Below, piece by piece: positions 6,474 to 13,299 of a stretch of DNA of 14,321 nucleotides. The notes below the pieces were generated by a model. It made no database searches, was not told the origin of the DNA, and saw only the letters and a list, made by a program, of their open reading frames with translations. The stretch spans positions 1 to 14,321 of the forward strand of contig JAEZJR010000063.1 of assembly GCA_023415725.1 (NCBI GenBank). The letters run 5' to 3'. The DNA comes from Acidobacteriota bacterium (GTDB lineage: Bacteria; Acidobacteriota; Blastocatellia; Pyrinomonadales; Pyrinomonadaceae). Position numbers and translations under genes: made by a program. Within the stretch, counting starts at the first letter, position 1. Every line of letters starts with the position of its first letter.

Positions 6474-7223
6474 TCAAACCCGCGAACGCGTCCGTGTGTT
6501 GGAAGGGAAGAGGTACAGCCCGAGCAAGAACAGTCCCACGGCGAAAAATTGAATATACCCGGTCGCCCCGGCAAATCTCGGCAGGTCGAGCAGACGCGTC
6601 ACCGCCTCCTGCCCCGGATTTTCGGTCAGAGCCTCGAACCACGTCCGCCCCGCCGGTGCGGTCAGATTCGCGAGTATCAGATACTTCGCCACGAAGGCCA
6701 GCCCGAACAACGCGCCCAAACTGCGGAAGAGCTTTTTCGTATCGAATTCCGCGAACAGGTTGTTCCACAATGTCCAGAAGAAGCAGAACGCGACGACCCA
6801 GAACATCAGCCCCTGCTCTGGCATCAGCGAATTGAACACCTGCACCGCCGCCGCGAAAAGCGTCGCGATCACGAAACCGTTCGCCACGTTCTTCAGCGTC
6901 GGGAACGATTCGGAGAACCACCCGTCCAACTCGAACACTCTCGCCCGGGCGAAGAGCACCAGCAAGATCGCCGCGAATATGAGACAGATCAGTGCCGGCT
7001 TCACGAACACGAACGCACCGTCGAGCCCCGATATCCGCAAACCGCCAAGCATCGCGACCGTGAGAAAGACGAACGGCAGGAGGATGTAACGCAGGTAAAG
7101 CGCATTCCGCTCATGATGCTCCACCGAAACGCGCTCCGCCGCACGCTCTTCAGGTATCAAAAGCGAATCATCATTCGCCTCGATCACCTCTGCATCTACT
7201 ACCTTTTCCAGTTCGTCATTCAT
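6474..7223 (-). CDS. Six-helix integral membrane protein, function unknown
   Basis: A 249-residue protein I do not recognise. An acidic cytoplasmic N-terminus of about 40 residues (DELEKVVDAEVIEANDDS) precedes about six predicted membrane helices near 43-62, 69-92, 112-132, 138-156, 167-187 and 220-240. A basic tail (NTRTRSRV) closes the protein. Conserved-looking polar spots are FELDGWFSESFPTLKNVANG between helices 2 and 3 and WNNLFAEFDTKK after helix 4. No transporter or enzyme signature is visible. The start at 7223 has only a weak TTGAG upstream. Its stop TGA abuts the stop of the convergent gene, forming TGATCA. Upstream, hairpin repeat B separates it from the TPR-like gene on the same strand. 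Confidence 0.75.
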   Translation of the reverse strand: MNDELEKVVDAEVIEANDDSLLIPEERAAERVSVEHHERNALYLRYILLPFVFLTVAMLGGLRISGLDGAFVFVKPALICLIFAAILLVLFARARVFELDGWFSESFPTLKNVANGFVIATLFAAAVQVFNSLMPEQGLMFWVVAFCFFWTLWNNLFAEFDTKKLFRSLGALFGLAFVAKYLILANLTAPAGRTWFEALTENPGQEAVTRLLDLPRFAGATGYIQFFAVGLFLLGLYLFPSNTRTRSRV

Positions 7224-7276
7224 TCAAGCTCAACAGATCAAATGCTTTGGACCTAACAACATCTCATGTCTTTATC

Positions 7277-7460
7277 TTTTTTCCGTGTTCTTCCGTGCTT
7301 TTCGAGTATTCCGTGGTTCAATTCTTTTTCATCTTCTTCCTCTTGTTCTTCTTATTCTGTGGTTAAAATTCGCAACCACGGAATAAGAAGAACCAGAACC
7401 GAATCACACAGAAAAGGAAGAAGAAAGGAACCACGGGATACACGGAATACTCACGGATCC
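7277..7460. repeat. CCGTGGTT-type long hairpin repeat (copy B)
   Basis: The core stem is 7345-7364 against 7374-7393: 20 nt with 19 matching, loop 9 nt, with the ends closing on GGTT/AACC. Outside this lies a second inverted layer: CCGTGGTTC at 7311-7319 against GAACCACGG (about 7428-7437). A third pair is GAGTATTCCGTG (7304-7315) against CACGGAATACTC (7441-7452). One strand is almost pure pyrimidine and the other almost pure purine. It fills the gap between the two minus-strand genes and codes for nothing. The same core (CTTATTYCNGTGGTT) recurs at 14013-14064. Confidence 0.8.
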
Positions 7461-7466
7461 GGGGGC

Positions 7467-7994
7467 CTATTTCCGTTCCCTCAAAACCTTCAGCGGATTG
7501 AAGTCGTCCGCCGTCACGCGCAGGCCTTCTTCCAGTTCGTTCTTTAATTCCGCGGGCGTGCGGAGTTTTAGGTCCGGGTCGCTGCTGCGGAAATCCTTAT
7601 CGATGAACGTCACGCGTTCGAGCGATTCCAGAGCCTGCCGGAACATCGCGTCGTCGTTCGAGACACGGCCCCAGCCTTGTCGATAGAAACTGTAGGCGAT
7701 GTAGAACTGCACGTTCGCGTCGCGTCTTTCGGGGTCCGCCTTCGCGAATGCGTCTCTCGCGAGTACAAAATTATCCTGACGAAATGCCGCGAGCCCCTCG
7801 TCGAATTTCGCCCGGTCGATCTCGTACGTCCCGGTCATCACCTGCCCCTTCGTCGCCGCGTTCTGCACGGTCTCGACCGCCTTCGCCGTCACCTCCTCCA
7901 GCGAACGCGGCTCCGCGGCGTAGAGAAACACCACGAACAGGCCGTAAACCGCCACCATCGCGATCCCCAATATCTGGATGTATTTCTCGTTCAC
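7467..7994 (-). CDS. Membrane-anchored TPR-like protein
   Basis: A 175-residue protein. An N-terminal membrane helix (6-26, IQILGIAMVAVYGLFVVFLYA) is followed by an exported or periplasmic region. Residues about 64-130 look like tetratricopeptide-type helix pairs: FDEGLAAFRQDNFVLARDAF AKADP, then ANVQFYIAYSFYRQG, then FRQALESLERVTFIDKDF. The N-terminal segment has no clean signal-peptidase site, so it is probably a permanent anchor. TPR proteins scaffold protein contacts; no partner can be named. The start at 7994 is the first ATG of the frame after the gap. The gene is divergent from the small exported gene at 8044, only 49 nt apart, so their promoters overlap. The stop is followed at once by hairpin repeat B. 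Confidence 0.78.
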   Translation of the reverse strand: MNEKYIQILGIAMVAVYGLFVVFLYAAEPRSLEEVTAKAVETVQNAATKGQVMTGTYEIDRAKFDEGLAAFRQDNFVLARDAFAKADPERRDANVQFYIAYSFYRQGWGRVSNDDAMFRQALESLERVTFIDKDFRSSDPDLKLRTPAELKNELEEGLRVTADDFNPLKVLRERK

Positions 7995-8003
7995 TGCTAT
8001 AAT
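7995..8003 (+). promoter_or_regulatory. Extended -10 promoter element (TGCTATAAT)
   Basis: TGC followed by a perfect TATAAT (7998-8003) on the plus strand, 40 nt before the ATG of the DUF5991-like gene. The -35 position (7975-7980, TGGATG) is poor, as is common when the TGn extension is present. Transcription would start near 8010. Confidence 0.5.
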
Positions 8004-8043
8004 TCCCGCGTTCTAGGATACACTCTTCCGCTTCGCCAAGACC

Positions 8044-8499
8044 ATGAGAAAGCCTTTTGCCATCGTGTGTTTGATGCTGCTCGTCGCGGCATCGGCTGCG
8101 GCCCAAAATGATTGGGCCGGCCACTATTCTTTCGACGAAGACGGCGGACGCAACGCCGGCGGCACTGCGATCTTCATCTCGCACGAACTCACCGTGATGG
8201 AGACCGACGACGGCCTGATCGCCCATCTTGAGAGCAACGGCTACCAGACCTCCAAAGACCTCAACTGCAAGGCAATAGCGAAAGGCAACAAGCTCGAGAT
8301 CTACTTCGACAGCTACGGCGAGAACAACATCTTCGAATCGTACAAACCCGGCGATCTCCTCCTCACGCTCGAACGCCGCACCGCGAAAGGCAAGATCGAA
8401 CTCCTCACCTTCTGGGGCAAGTTCTCGCCCATCGTCCCGAAGAACGAAAAGACCGGAAAAGTCTATTTCACCAAATCGTCCAAACTCGACACGGAATAG
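8044..8499 (+). CDS. Small exported protein, DUF5991-like
   Basis: A 151-residue protein with a signal peptide (MRKPFAIVCLMLLVAASAAA-Q, cleavage about 20) and a compact beta-rich domain. The blocks are WAGHYSFDEDGGRNAGG, AIFISHELTVMETDDGLIAH, SNGYQTSKDLNCKAIAKGNK, LEIYFDSYGENNIFESYKPG, LLLTLERRTAKGKIELLTFW. This layout, with a WxGxYxFDE opening and a GYQTS...C middle, matches my memory of DUF5991-type secreted proteins. The family name is a recollection that I could not check. A single cysteine remains in the mature part. No Shine-Dalgarno is seen before ATG 8044; the extended -10 at 7995-8003 fits as the promoter. Its function is unknown. Confidence 0.75.
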   Translation: MRKPFAIVCLMLLVAASAAAQNDWAGHYSFDEDGGRNAGGTAIFISHELTVMETDDGLIAHLESNGYQTSKDLNCKAIAKGNKLEIYFDSYGENNIFESYKPGDLLLTLERRTAKGKIELLTFWGKFSPIVPKNEKTGKVYFTKSSKLDTE

Positions 8500-8517
8500 C
8501 GGCTCGACCCTTGGTGG

Positions 8518-8622
8518 TCCTCCGTGTCTTCCCTCTGTGCCCTTTGTGTTAAGAACAAACTCGACATCGCCAGACCTATAACACAAAGGACACAAAGCTA
8601 ACGACACAAAGAACACAAAGAA
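8518..8622. repeat. CTTTGTG-type hairpin repeat (copy C)
   Basis: TGTGCCCTTTGTGTTA (8536-8551) pairs with TAACACAAAGGACACA (8579-8594), 15 of 16 positions matching, loop 27 nt. Flanking words extend the symmetry: TCCGTGTC on the left (8521-8528) and GACACAAAGAACACAAAG on the right (8605-8622). It lies 24 nt ahead of the amidohydrolase I start and thus in its leader or promoter region. The vocabulary is the same as in copy A at 4936-5024. Confidence 0.75.
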
Positions 8623-8645
8623 AAGCCGAAAACAAAAAGATAAAA

Positions 8646-10298
8646 ATGAAACTCGTCGCCTCCATAGTCCTTATTGTTATCACCGCCACTGCCGTCTTTG
8701 CTCAAACGATCCCGGCTGACCTCATCGTCTTTAACGCCACGGTGCACACGGGTGTTCCGGGGCAACGTCGTGCTCAAGCGATCGCGGTGATGGGGAACAA
8801 GATCGTCGCCGTTGGCTCCGATCCGCAGATCAAGGCGTTGGCCGGCCCGCGGACGCGGCAGATCGATGGGGGCGGCAAATTGATCGTCGCCGGCTTCAAC
8901 GACGCTCACGTGCATTTCCTCGAAACCGGGCAGCAGCTTTCTTCCGTCGATCTCCGCGACGCTAAAACGCCACAGGAGTTCGTGCAGCGGATCAAGGATT
9001 TCGCCGCTAAGCTGCCGAAAGGCCGTTGGATACTCGGCGGCAAATGGGACCACGAGAATTGGACGCCGAACAACCTTCCTACCGCGGCGATGATCGACGC
9101 CGTCACGCCCGATAATCCCGTCTTCATCGACCGCCTCGACGGGCACATGGCGCTCGCCAACAGCCTCGCGATGCGGCAGGCCGGTGTCGGTAAGAACACG
9201 AAGGACGTCGAGGGCGGCGAGATCGTCCGCGACTCGAGCGGCAACCCGACCGGCGTGTTCAAGGATGCCGCGATGTCCTATATCGGCAAGGTGATACCGA
9301 ACCCATCGTTCGAAGAAAAGCTAGAAGCTGCACAGGCCGCAACCGACCACGCCGCGAGCCTCGGTATAACCAGCGTTCAGGACATGTCCGCCGGGACCGA
9401 CATCGGCGTTTATCAGGAACTCTTACGCCGCGGCACGCTGAAGACCCGCGTCTACGGCTGTTCGCCACTGGGCGATTACAAGCGCTGGGCCAACACCGGC
9501 GTACGCTTCGCATTCGGCGACGAGATGCTTCGCGTCGGCTGCCTGAAAGGCTACGCAGACGGCAGCCTCGGTTCCACGACTGCCTGGTTCTTCGATCCGT
9601 ACCTGGATGCACCGCATACGGTCGGGCTCCCCTCCGACGAGATCCCGAGCATGCCCGCGAACATCGACGGTGCCGACAAGGCCGGCCTCCAGGTTCGCAT
9701 CCACGCGATCGGCGACCGCGCCAACGCGACGGTGCTCGATAATTTCGCCAAGGTTGCCGAAACGAACGGTGCACGCGACCGCCGCTTCACCATCGAGCAC
9801 GCACAGCACGTCCGCGTCGAAGACCTGAAGCGGTTCGCCGGGCAAAAGGTCGTCGCTTCGATGCAGCCGTTCCACATCATCGATGACGGCCGCTGGGCGT
9901 GGAAGCGTATCGACGAGAAACGACTCAAAGGCACTTACGCCTTCCGCACGATCCTCGATTCCGGCGGCGTTCTCGCCTTCGGGTCAGATTCGCCCGTTGC
10001 GCCGCTCAACCCGATCTGGGGTGTTTACGCGGCGGTCACTCGCCGCACGCTCGACGACAAGAACCCGGGCGGATGGATCCCCGAACAGAAGATCTCGGTC
10101 GAAGAAACCGTCCGAGCCTTCACCTGGGGCTCCGCCTACGCCGAATTCCAGGAAAACTGGAAAGGCACCCTCGAACCCGGTAAACTCGCCGACTTCGTCA
10201 TCCTCTCCGACGACATCTTCTCCATCGACCCCCCGAAGATCCGCGATGTCACGGTGCTCAAAACGATCGTCGATGGAAGGGTGGTTTTCGAACGATAG
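8646..10298 (+). CDS. Exported YtcJ-type metal-dependent amidohydrolase I
   Basis: A 550-residue amidohydrolase-superfamily hydrolase (amidohydrolase_3/YtcJ group), exported by a signal peptide (MKLVASIVLIVITATAVFA-Q). Candidate metal ligands: H88 and H90 (GFNDAHVHF), K301 in CLKGYADGSLGSTTAW (likely carboxylated lysine), H353 (HAIGDRAN), H385 (IEHAQH) and D448 (FGSDSP). The N- and C-terminal small beta-domain is present (DLIVFNATVHTG; LADFVILSDDIF, TVLKTIVDGRVVF). The substrate is unknown; YtcJ relatives hydrolyse amide-like bonds, but specificity varies. The start ATG 8646 gives a perfect signal peptide but has only an A-rich leader and no Shine-Dalgarno. A paralog lies downstream at 10867, separated by a Y1 transposase unit, so this was probably once a direct tandem duplication. 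Confidence 0.92.
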   Translation: MKLVASIVLIVITATAVFAQTIPADLIVFNATVHTGVPGQRRAQAIAVMGNKIVAVGSDPQIKALAGPRTRQIDGGGKLIVAGFNDAHVHFLETGQQLSSVDLRDAKTPQEFVQRIKDFAAKLPKGRWILGGKWDHENWTPNNLPTAAMIDAVTPDNPVFIDRLDGHMALANSLAMRQAGVGKNTKDVEGGEIVRDSSGNPTGVFKDAAMSYIGKVIPNPSFEEKLEAAQAATDHAASLGITSVQDMSAGTDIGVYQELLRRGTLKTRVYGCSPLGDYKRWANTGVRFAFGDEMLRVGCLKGYADGSLGSTTAWFFDPYLDAPHTVGLPSDEIPSMPANIDGADKAGLQVRIHAIGDRANATVLDNFAKVAETNGARDRRFTIEHAQHVRVEDLKRFAGQKVVASMQPFHIIDDGRWAWKRIDEKRLKGTYAFRTILDSGGVLAFGSDSPVAPLNPIWGVYAAVTRRTLDDKNPGGWIPEQKISVEETVRAFTWGSAYAEFQENWKGTLEPGKLADFVILSDDIFSIDPPKIRDVTVLKTIVDGRVVFER

Positions 10299-10306
10299 GC
10301 AGTCAT

Positions 10307-10333
10307 GTCAGTACCGCCCCAGGTATGGGGCGG
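10307..10333 (+). repeat. REP hairpin, upstream copy
   Basis: Foot GTCAGTA (10307-10313), stem CCGCCCCA (10314-10321), loop GGTA (10322-10325), stem TGGGGCGG (10326-10333), then GACGCC. The stem is perfect over 8 bp. It lies 8 nt after the stop of amidohydrolase I and 49 nt before the transposase ATG. Confidence 0.8.
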
Positions 10334-10382
10334 GACGCCGGAGGCGAATCCTCGACTTAGAGTCAACCGAACCCTAACCACC

Positions 10383-10892
10383 ATGTGGAACGACACCGAC
10401 GTGCCTCTCGCGCTTCTCATCACCTTCCGCTGCTATGGCACATGGCTGCACGGTGACGAGCGGGGTTCGGTCACTAAGACAAACAACATTTACGGCACAC
10501 CATTCATCCCTGAAAATAAGGCGTGGCTCGAAAAGAACATTGCAGAGTTGAATCATCCCCCTGTAAACCTCAATGTCGATATGAGGCGCTCGGTCGAGTT
10601 GGCGATCAAGGAGACCTGCAATTTCCGCAATTGGGCGCTTTTCGCGGCGAACGCCCGCACAAATCACGTCCATTCCGTGATACGTTCCGGGGAAGTTGGT
10701 TCAAAGAAGGTCTTGCACGCGCTCAAATCCAACGCAACAAGGAAAATGCGCGAGGACGGCCTCTGGCTGCACGAACACAGCCCCTGGTCCGCAGGGGGCA
10801 GCAGGCGTAAGCTCTGGAATGAGAAAAGTATTGATGCAGCGATCGATTACGTACTTTACGGACAGGGTGACGACCTTCCCGAATTTGATTAA
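10383..10892 (+). CDS. Y1 (HUH) REP-associated tyrosine transposase
   Basis: A 169-residue protein of the IS200-like Y1 transposase superfamily, RAYT group. These proteins cut single-stranded DNA at REP hairpins. Visible parts: the opening LLITFRCYGTWLHGDERGS (11-29), the HUH motif NHVH (H95, H97), the block ALKSNATRKMREDGLW, and the terminal helix RKLWNEKSIDAAIDYVLYGQG, where Y156 or Y159 is the likely catalytic tyrosine. ATG 10383 is chosen because MWNDTDVPLALLITF fits the family's usual beginning. An ATG at 10305 in the same frame would translate the REP hairpin and is rejected. There is no Shine-Dalgarno. The gene looks intact. Its 3' end overlaps the possible starts of the next gene. Confidence 0.88.
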   Translation: MWNDTDVPLALLITFRCYGTWLHGDERGSVTKTNNIYGTPFIPENKAWLEKNIAELNHPPVNLNVDMRRSVELAIKETCNFRNWALFAANARTNHVHSVIRSGEVGSKKVLHALKSNATRKMREDGLWLHEHSPWSAGGSRRKLWNEKSIDAAIDYVLYGQGDDLPEFD

Positions 10893-12372
10893 AGGCTTTG
10901 CGGCTGGCGCACGCCTAGCGGCGATCCGCCGCATACCTGCGGCGGTTCTGACTTTGCTCGCCGCCACTGCGTTCGCCCAAGCTCCTCCCGACCTCGTCAT
11001 CATCAACGCCAACGTCCGCACGATGGACAAGGCGGATCCGAAGGCAGAGGCGGTGGCTATATTCAACGGCCGCATCGCGGCGGTCGGTACCACCGAAGAC
11101 ATCAAAAAACTCGCGGGTGAAAATACCAAAACGATCGACGCTCAGGGCAAACTCCTGCTCCCCGGCTTCAACGACGCTCACGCGCACATCATCGCGCTCG
11201 GCAACAAATTCTCCTCGATCGATCTCAGCGAGGCTAAGACGGCGGACGATGTGATCGCCAAACTTCGCCGATTCGCCGATTTCCTGCCGAAGGGCCGCTG
11301 GATACTCGGCGGCAAGCTGGACCCCGCCGTCGATATCTCACTGTCGCAGATCGACGCCGCGACGCCCGAGAACCCCGTCTTCGTTTACCACTCGGATCCG
11401 AAGAGTGCTATCGCCAACTCGCTCTCCCTCGCCGCCGCTCGCGTCGAAGACAAGACCGGCATAGTCCGCGAGGCCCAGCTGGATTCACTGCGCCGCGTCA
11501 TGTCGCATGACCACATTCGCGACCTGCACGCGATCATCGAGACCGCGAGCAATTACGCCGCCAGCCTCGGCGTCACGAGCATGCAGGACATGCACTCCGA
11601 CGATCTCACCGCCGTGCTCCGCTCGCTCGACCGCGAAGGCCGCCTGAAGACGCGCGTTTACGACTGCGTTTCGATCGTCAATTGGCCAAAACTCGCCGTA
11701 ATTGGTGCCAAAGCGGCGCAGGGCGACGCGATGGTGCGCACCGGCTGCGTCAAGGGGCATTACGACGAGGAGGACGAGGCCACCGCGTCGCTCGGCAAGA
11801 ACATCGCCGGGGCCGATTCCGCCGGGTTACAGGTGATGGTGCACGCCATCGGTGCCAAGGCGGATCAGGTGGTCCTGGCCGAGATGGAGAAGGCGATAAA
11901 AGCGAACGGCGACCGCGATCGCCGCTTCCGCATCGAGCACGCAACCGGCCTTCGCCCCGCCGACCTTCCGCGGCTCGCCCGCTCAAAGATCATCCCGTCG
12001 ATGCAGCCCGCACTTTTCTTTTCCGAAGCGTCCGGCTCATCCGACGACTATCGCCGCCTGCTGGACTCGGGTATTCAAATCGCCTTCGGTGCCGACGCCC
12101 CGATGCGCGGCCTCGACCCGCTCGAAGGCATCCACGCCGCTGTCAACGCGGGCGGCAAACGCGGGCTCACCGTCGAAGAAGCCGTCTACCTCTACACCAT
12201 GGGCGCCGCTTACGCTGAGTTTCAGGAGAAGGAAAAGGGAAGTATTGAAGTAGGGAAATTGGCTGATGTTATTATGCTTTCCCAGGATCTATTCACGGTC
12301 GAATCCAAATCGATCCGATCGGTCACCGTCGTGATGACAATCTTGGATGGAAAAGTAGTATATGCAAATTAA
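10867..12372 (+). CDS. Exported YtcJ-type amidohydrolase II, 5' end rebuilt by a REP hairpin
   Basis: About 501 residues, a paralog of the gene at 8646. Metal-ligand candidates are kept: H105 and H107 (GFNDAHAHI), K296 (GCVKGHYDE), H326 (HAIGAK), H358 (IEHATG) and D410 (FGADAP). Three changes stand out. The loop DGSLGSTTAWFFDPY of paralog I and about 25 residues after it are missing. HAIGDRA has become HAIGAKA. WDHENW has become LDPAVD. Substrate choice has therefore probably diverged. The start is uncertain: GTG 10867 is given, with TTG 10885, ATG 10834 and ATG 10819 also in frame; none has a good Shine-Dalgarno, and all but TTG 10885 overlap the transposase by more than 20 nt. Codons 20-29 of the signal peptide come from the REP hairpin; LLAATAFA-Q from 10954 on resembles paralog I again. 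The last ~130 nt are clearly AT-richer. Confidence 0.85.
   Translation: MTTFPNLIKGFAAGARLAAIRRIPAAVLTLLAATAFAQAPPDLVIINANVRTMDKADPKAEAVAIFNGRIAAVGTTEDIKKLAGENTKTIDAQGKLLLPGFNDAHAHIIALGNKFSSIDLSEAKTADDVIAKLRRFADFLPKGRWILGGKLDPAVDISLSQIDAATPENPVFVYHSDPKSAIANSLSLAAARVEDKTGIVREAQLDSLRRVMSHDHIRDLHAIIETASNYAASLGVTSMQDMHSDDLTAVLRSLDREGRLKTRVYDCVSIVNWPKLAVIGAKAAQGDAMVRTGCVKGHYDEEDEATASLGKNIAGADSAGLQVMVHAIGAKADQVVLAEMEKAIKANGDRDRRFRIEHATGLRPADLPRLARSKIIPSMQPALFFSEASGSSDDYRRLLDSGIQIAFGADAPMRGLDPLEGIHAAVNAGGKRGLTVEEAVYLYTMGAAYAEFQEKEKGSIEVGKLADVIMLSQDLFTVESKSIRSVTVVMTILDGKVVYAN
10926..10952 (-). repeat. REP hairpin, downstream inverted copy, inside the amidohydrolase II signal peptide
   Basis: Read on the minus strand: foot GTCAGAA (10952-10946), stem CCGCCGCA (10945-10938), loop GGTA (10937-10934), stem TGCGGCGG (10933-10926), then ATCGCC. 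The stem is perfect over 8 bp. Foot, loop and CCGCC stem start match the upstream copy at 10307-10333; the remaining differences are paired ones within the stem and one foot base. Confidence 0.8.
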
Positions 12373-13294
12373 GCTGACGAGTCCGTTACGGCGCTGCCCG
12401 GTTCTGATAGCTGTTCTGTTCGGCATTTTTATAGGACCGGCTTTTGCGCAGAATAATGCGGATCGGATCCAACTGAGCACAGATGATGGGTCAGTAAAGA
12501 TTAGTCTAAAAGGCCCGTTGGTGATCGACCGTATGCCTGACCGCACTCGGATATTCTCAAGTTCCGCTGACCATCATATTAAGATCCTGAGGGAACCGAG
12601 AATTGACGCCTTTAAATATATAAATTCGGTCAAACCGGGTAAAGGAGGCAAAAAGCTTGACGTTAAGGTTAGTTCGAAGACGTTGAAGGTCAAAGCAATG
12701 CTTGTAGACCGCGAGGCTAGGTTCACGGCGAGTTTCTTGATCGCCACGGAGAAGGTCCTGACGAAAATAGATGCCTCCGTCGCGAATTCAAATAAAGGGT
12801 ATCTCGAGGAATTCATTAACGGCGTGTTGTTCGAAGGGAAAAATTATTTGGGGGAGGTCCCCCCATCCGCATCTCCTAATACGGTCCTTTTCTTCAAACA
12901 GTTAATCTCGACGGACGATGTCGTTAGGGCCAGGGCCGTGCCTGACGGGGATGAGACGACGGCTCCCGTAACCTTCGGAAATATCGAGGCGCAAGAGATG
13001 GAGGCCATCCAGCCGTTCTTTACTTCCGGCCTCTCCAGGCAGTTAATGCTTATCGAGGGACCCAAAGTATTGAACAGACCCGTCGGACTCTATATGGAAA
13101 GCGGCAGAATAAGGGCAAGGATCGAGTTTCGAAAGGACGGGCGGATCGGCTCGATCTTCCTCGATCGCAGTAAGTTCACCCGTAAGCTCGCTGACGATGT
13201 AGTCAGTGCTATCAGAAAGTTTAAATTCATTCCCGCGGAAATAAATGGCACTCCAGTGGACGTGACCCGAATTGTTTATTACGATTTTGATTAA
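12362..13294 (+). CDS. Exported protein with TonB-C-like C-terminal domain
   Basis: A 310-residue protein. The signal peptide spans 1-29 (RRCPVLIAVLFGIFIGPAFA-Q). The middle (30-225) is of unknown fold, with short beta-type stretches (IQLSTDDGSVKISLKGPLVI, KLDVKVSSKTLKVKAMLVD). The last 80 residues resemble a TonB C-terminal domain: GRIRARIEFRKDGRIGSIFL, then LADDVVSAIRKFKFIPAEIN, then GTPVDVTRIVYYDF. A true TonB has an uncleaved N-terminal anchor and a Pro-rich spacer; both are absent, so energy transduction is unlikely. TonB-C-like domains also occur in other periplasmic proteins. ATG 12362 overlaps the previous stop by 11 nt, so the genes are coupled. The gene is markedly AT-richer than its neighbours: 22 GC of 60 bases at 12601-12660, against 37 of 60 at 11881-11940. 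Confidence 0.75.
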   Translation: MQIKLTSPLRRCPVLIAVLFGIFIGPAFAQNNADRIQLSTDDGSVKISLKGPLVIDRMPDRTRIFSSSADHHIKILREPRIDAFKYINSVKPGKGGKKLDVKVSSKTLKVKAMLVDREARFTASFLIATEKVLTKIDASVANSNKGYLEEFINGVLFEGKNYLGEVPPSASPNTVLFFKQLISTDDVVRARAVPDGDETTAPVTFGNIEAQEMEAIQPFFTSGLSRQLMLIEGPKVLNRPVGLYMESGRIRARIEFRKDGRIGSIFLDRSKFTRKLADDVVSAIRKFKFIPAEINGTPVDVTRIVYYDFD

Positions 13295-13299
13295 AAATT

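Larger units (their letters stand above)
10301..10952 (+). mobile_element. REP-RAYT unit: Y1 transposase gene bracketed by mirrored REP hairpins
   Basis: Two REP-like hairpins with the same foot (GTCAGTA / GTCAGAA), an 8-bp stem starting CCGCC and the same GGTA loop lie at 10307-10333 (plus orientation) and 10926-10952 (minus orientation). Between them is a single Y1 HUH-transposase gene. This is the arrangement known for REP-associated tyrosine transposases (RAYTs). The unit sits exactly between two paralogous amidohydrolase genes and extends into the 5' end of the second. Confidence 0.75.

Noticed and set aside
7266..7547. Plus-strand 93-codon open frame
   Set aside because: It runs through the low-complexity hairpin repeat B and the antisense of the TPR-like gene.
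4936..8622. CRISPR array made from the recurring CTCTGTG/CACAAAG words
   Set aside because: Spacing is irregular, words are degenerate and arranged as inverted arms, with no constant repeat-spacer units and no cas genes.
8598..9934. Minus-strand open frames of up to 182 codons opposite amidohydrolase I
   Set aside because: They are antisense shadows of a strongly supported gene with high GC third positions.
10305..10382. Upstream ATG for the Y1 transposase
   Set aside because: It would translate the REP hairpin; the family's usual N-terminus begins at 10383.
10696..10866. Long N-terminal extension of amidohydrolase II from ATG 10696
   Set aside because: It overlaps nearly 200 nt of the transposase gene and yields a Ser/Arg/Gln-rich stretch unlike any leader.
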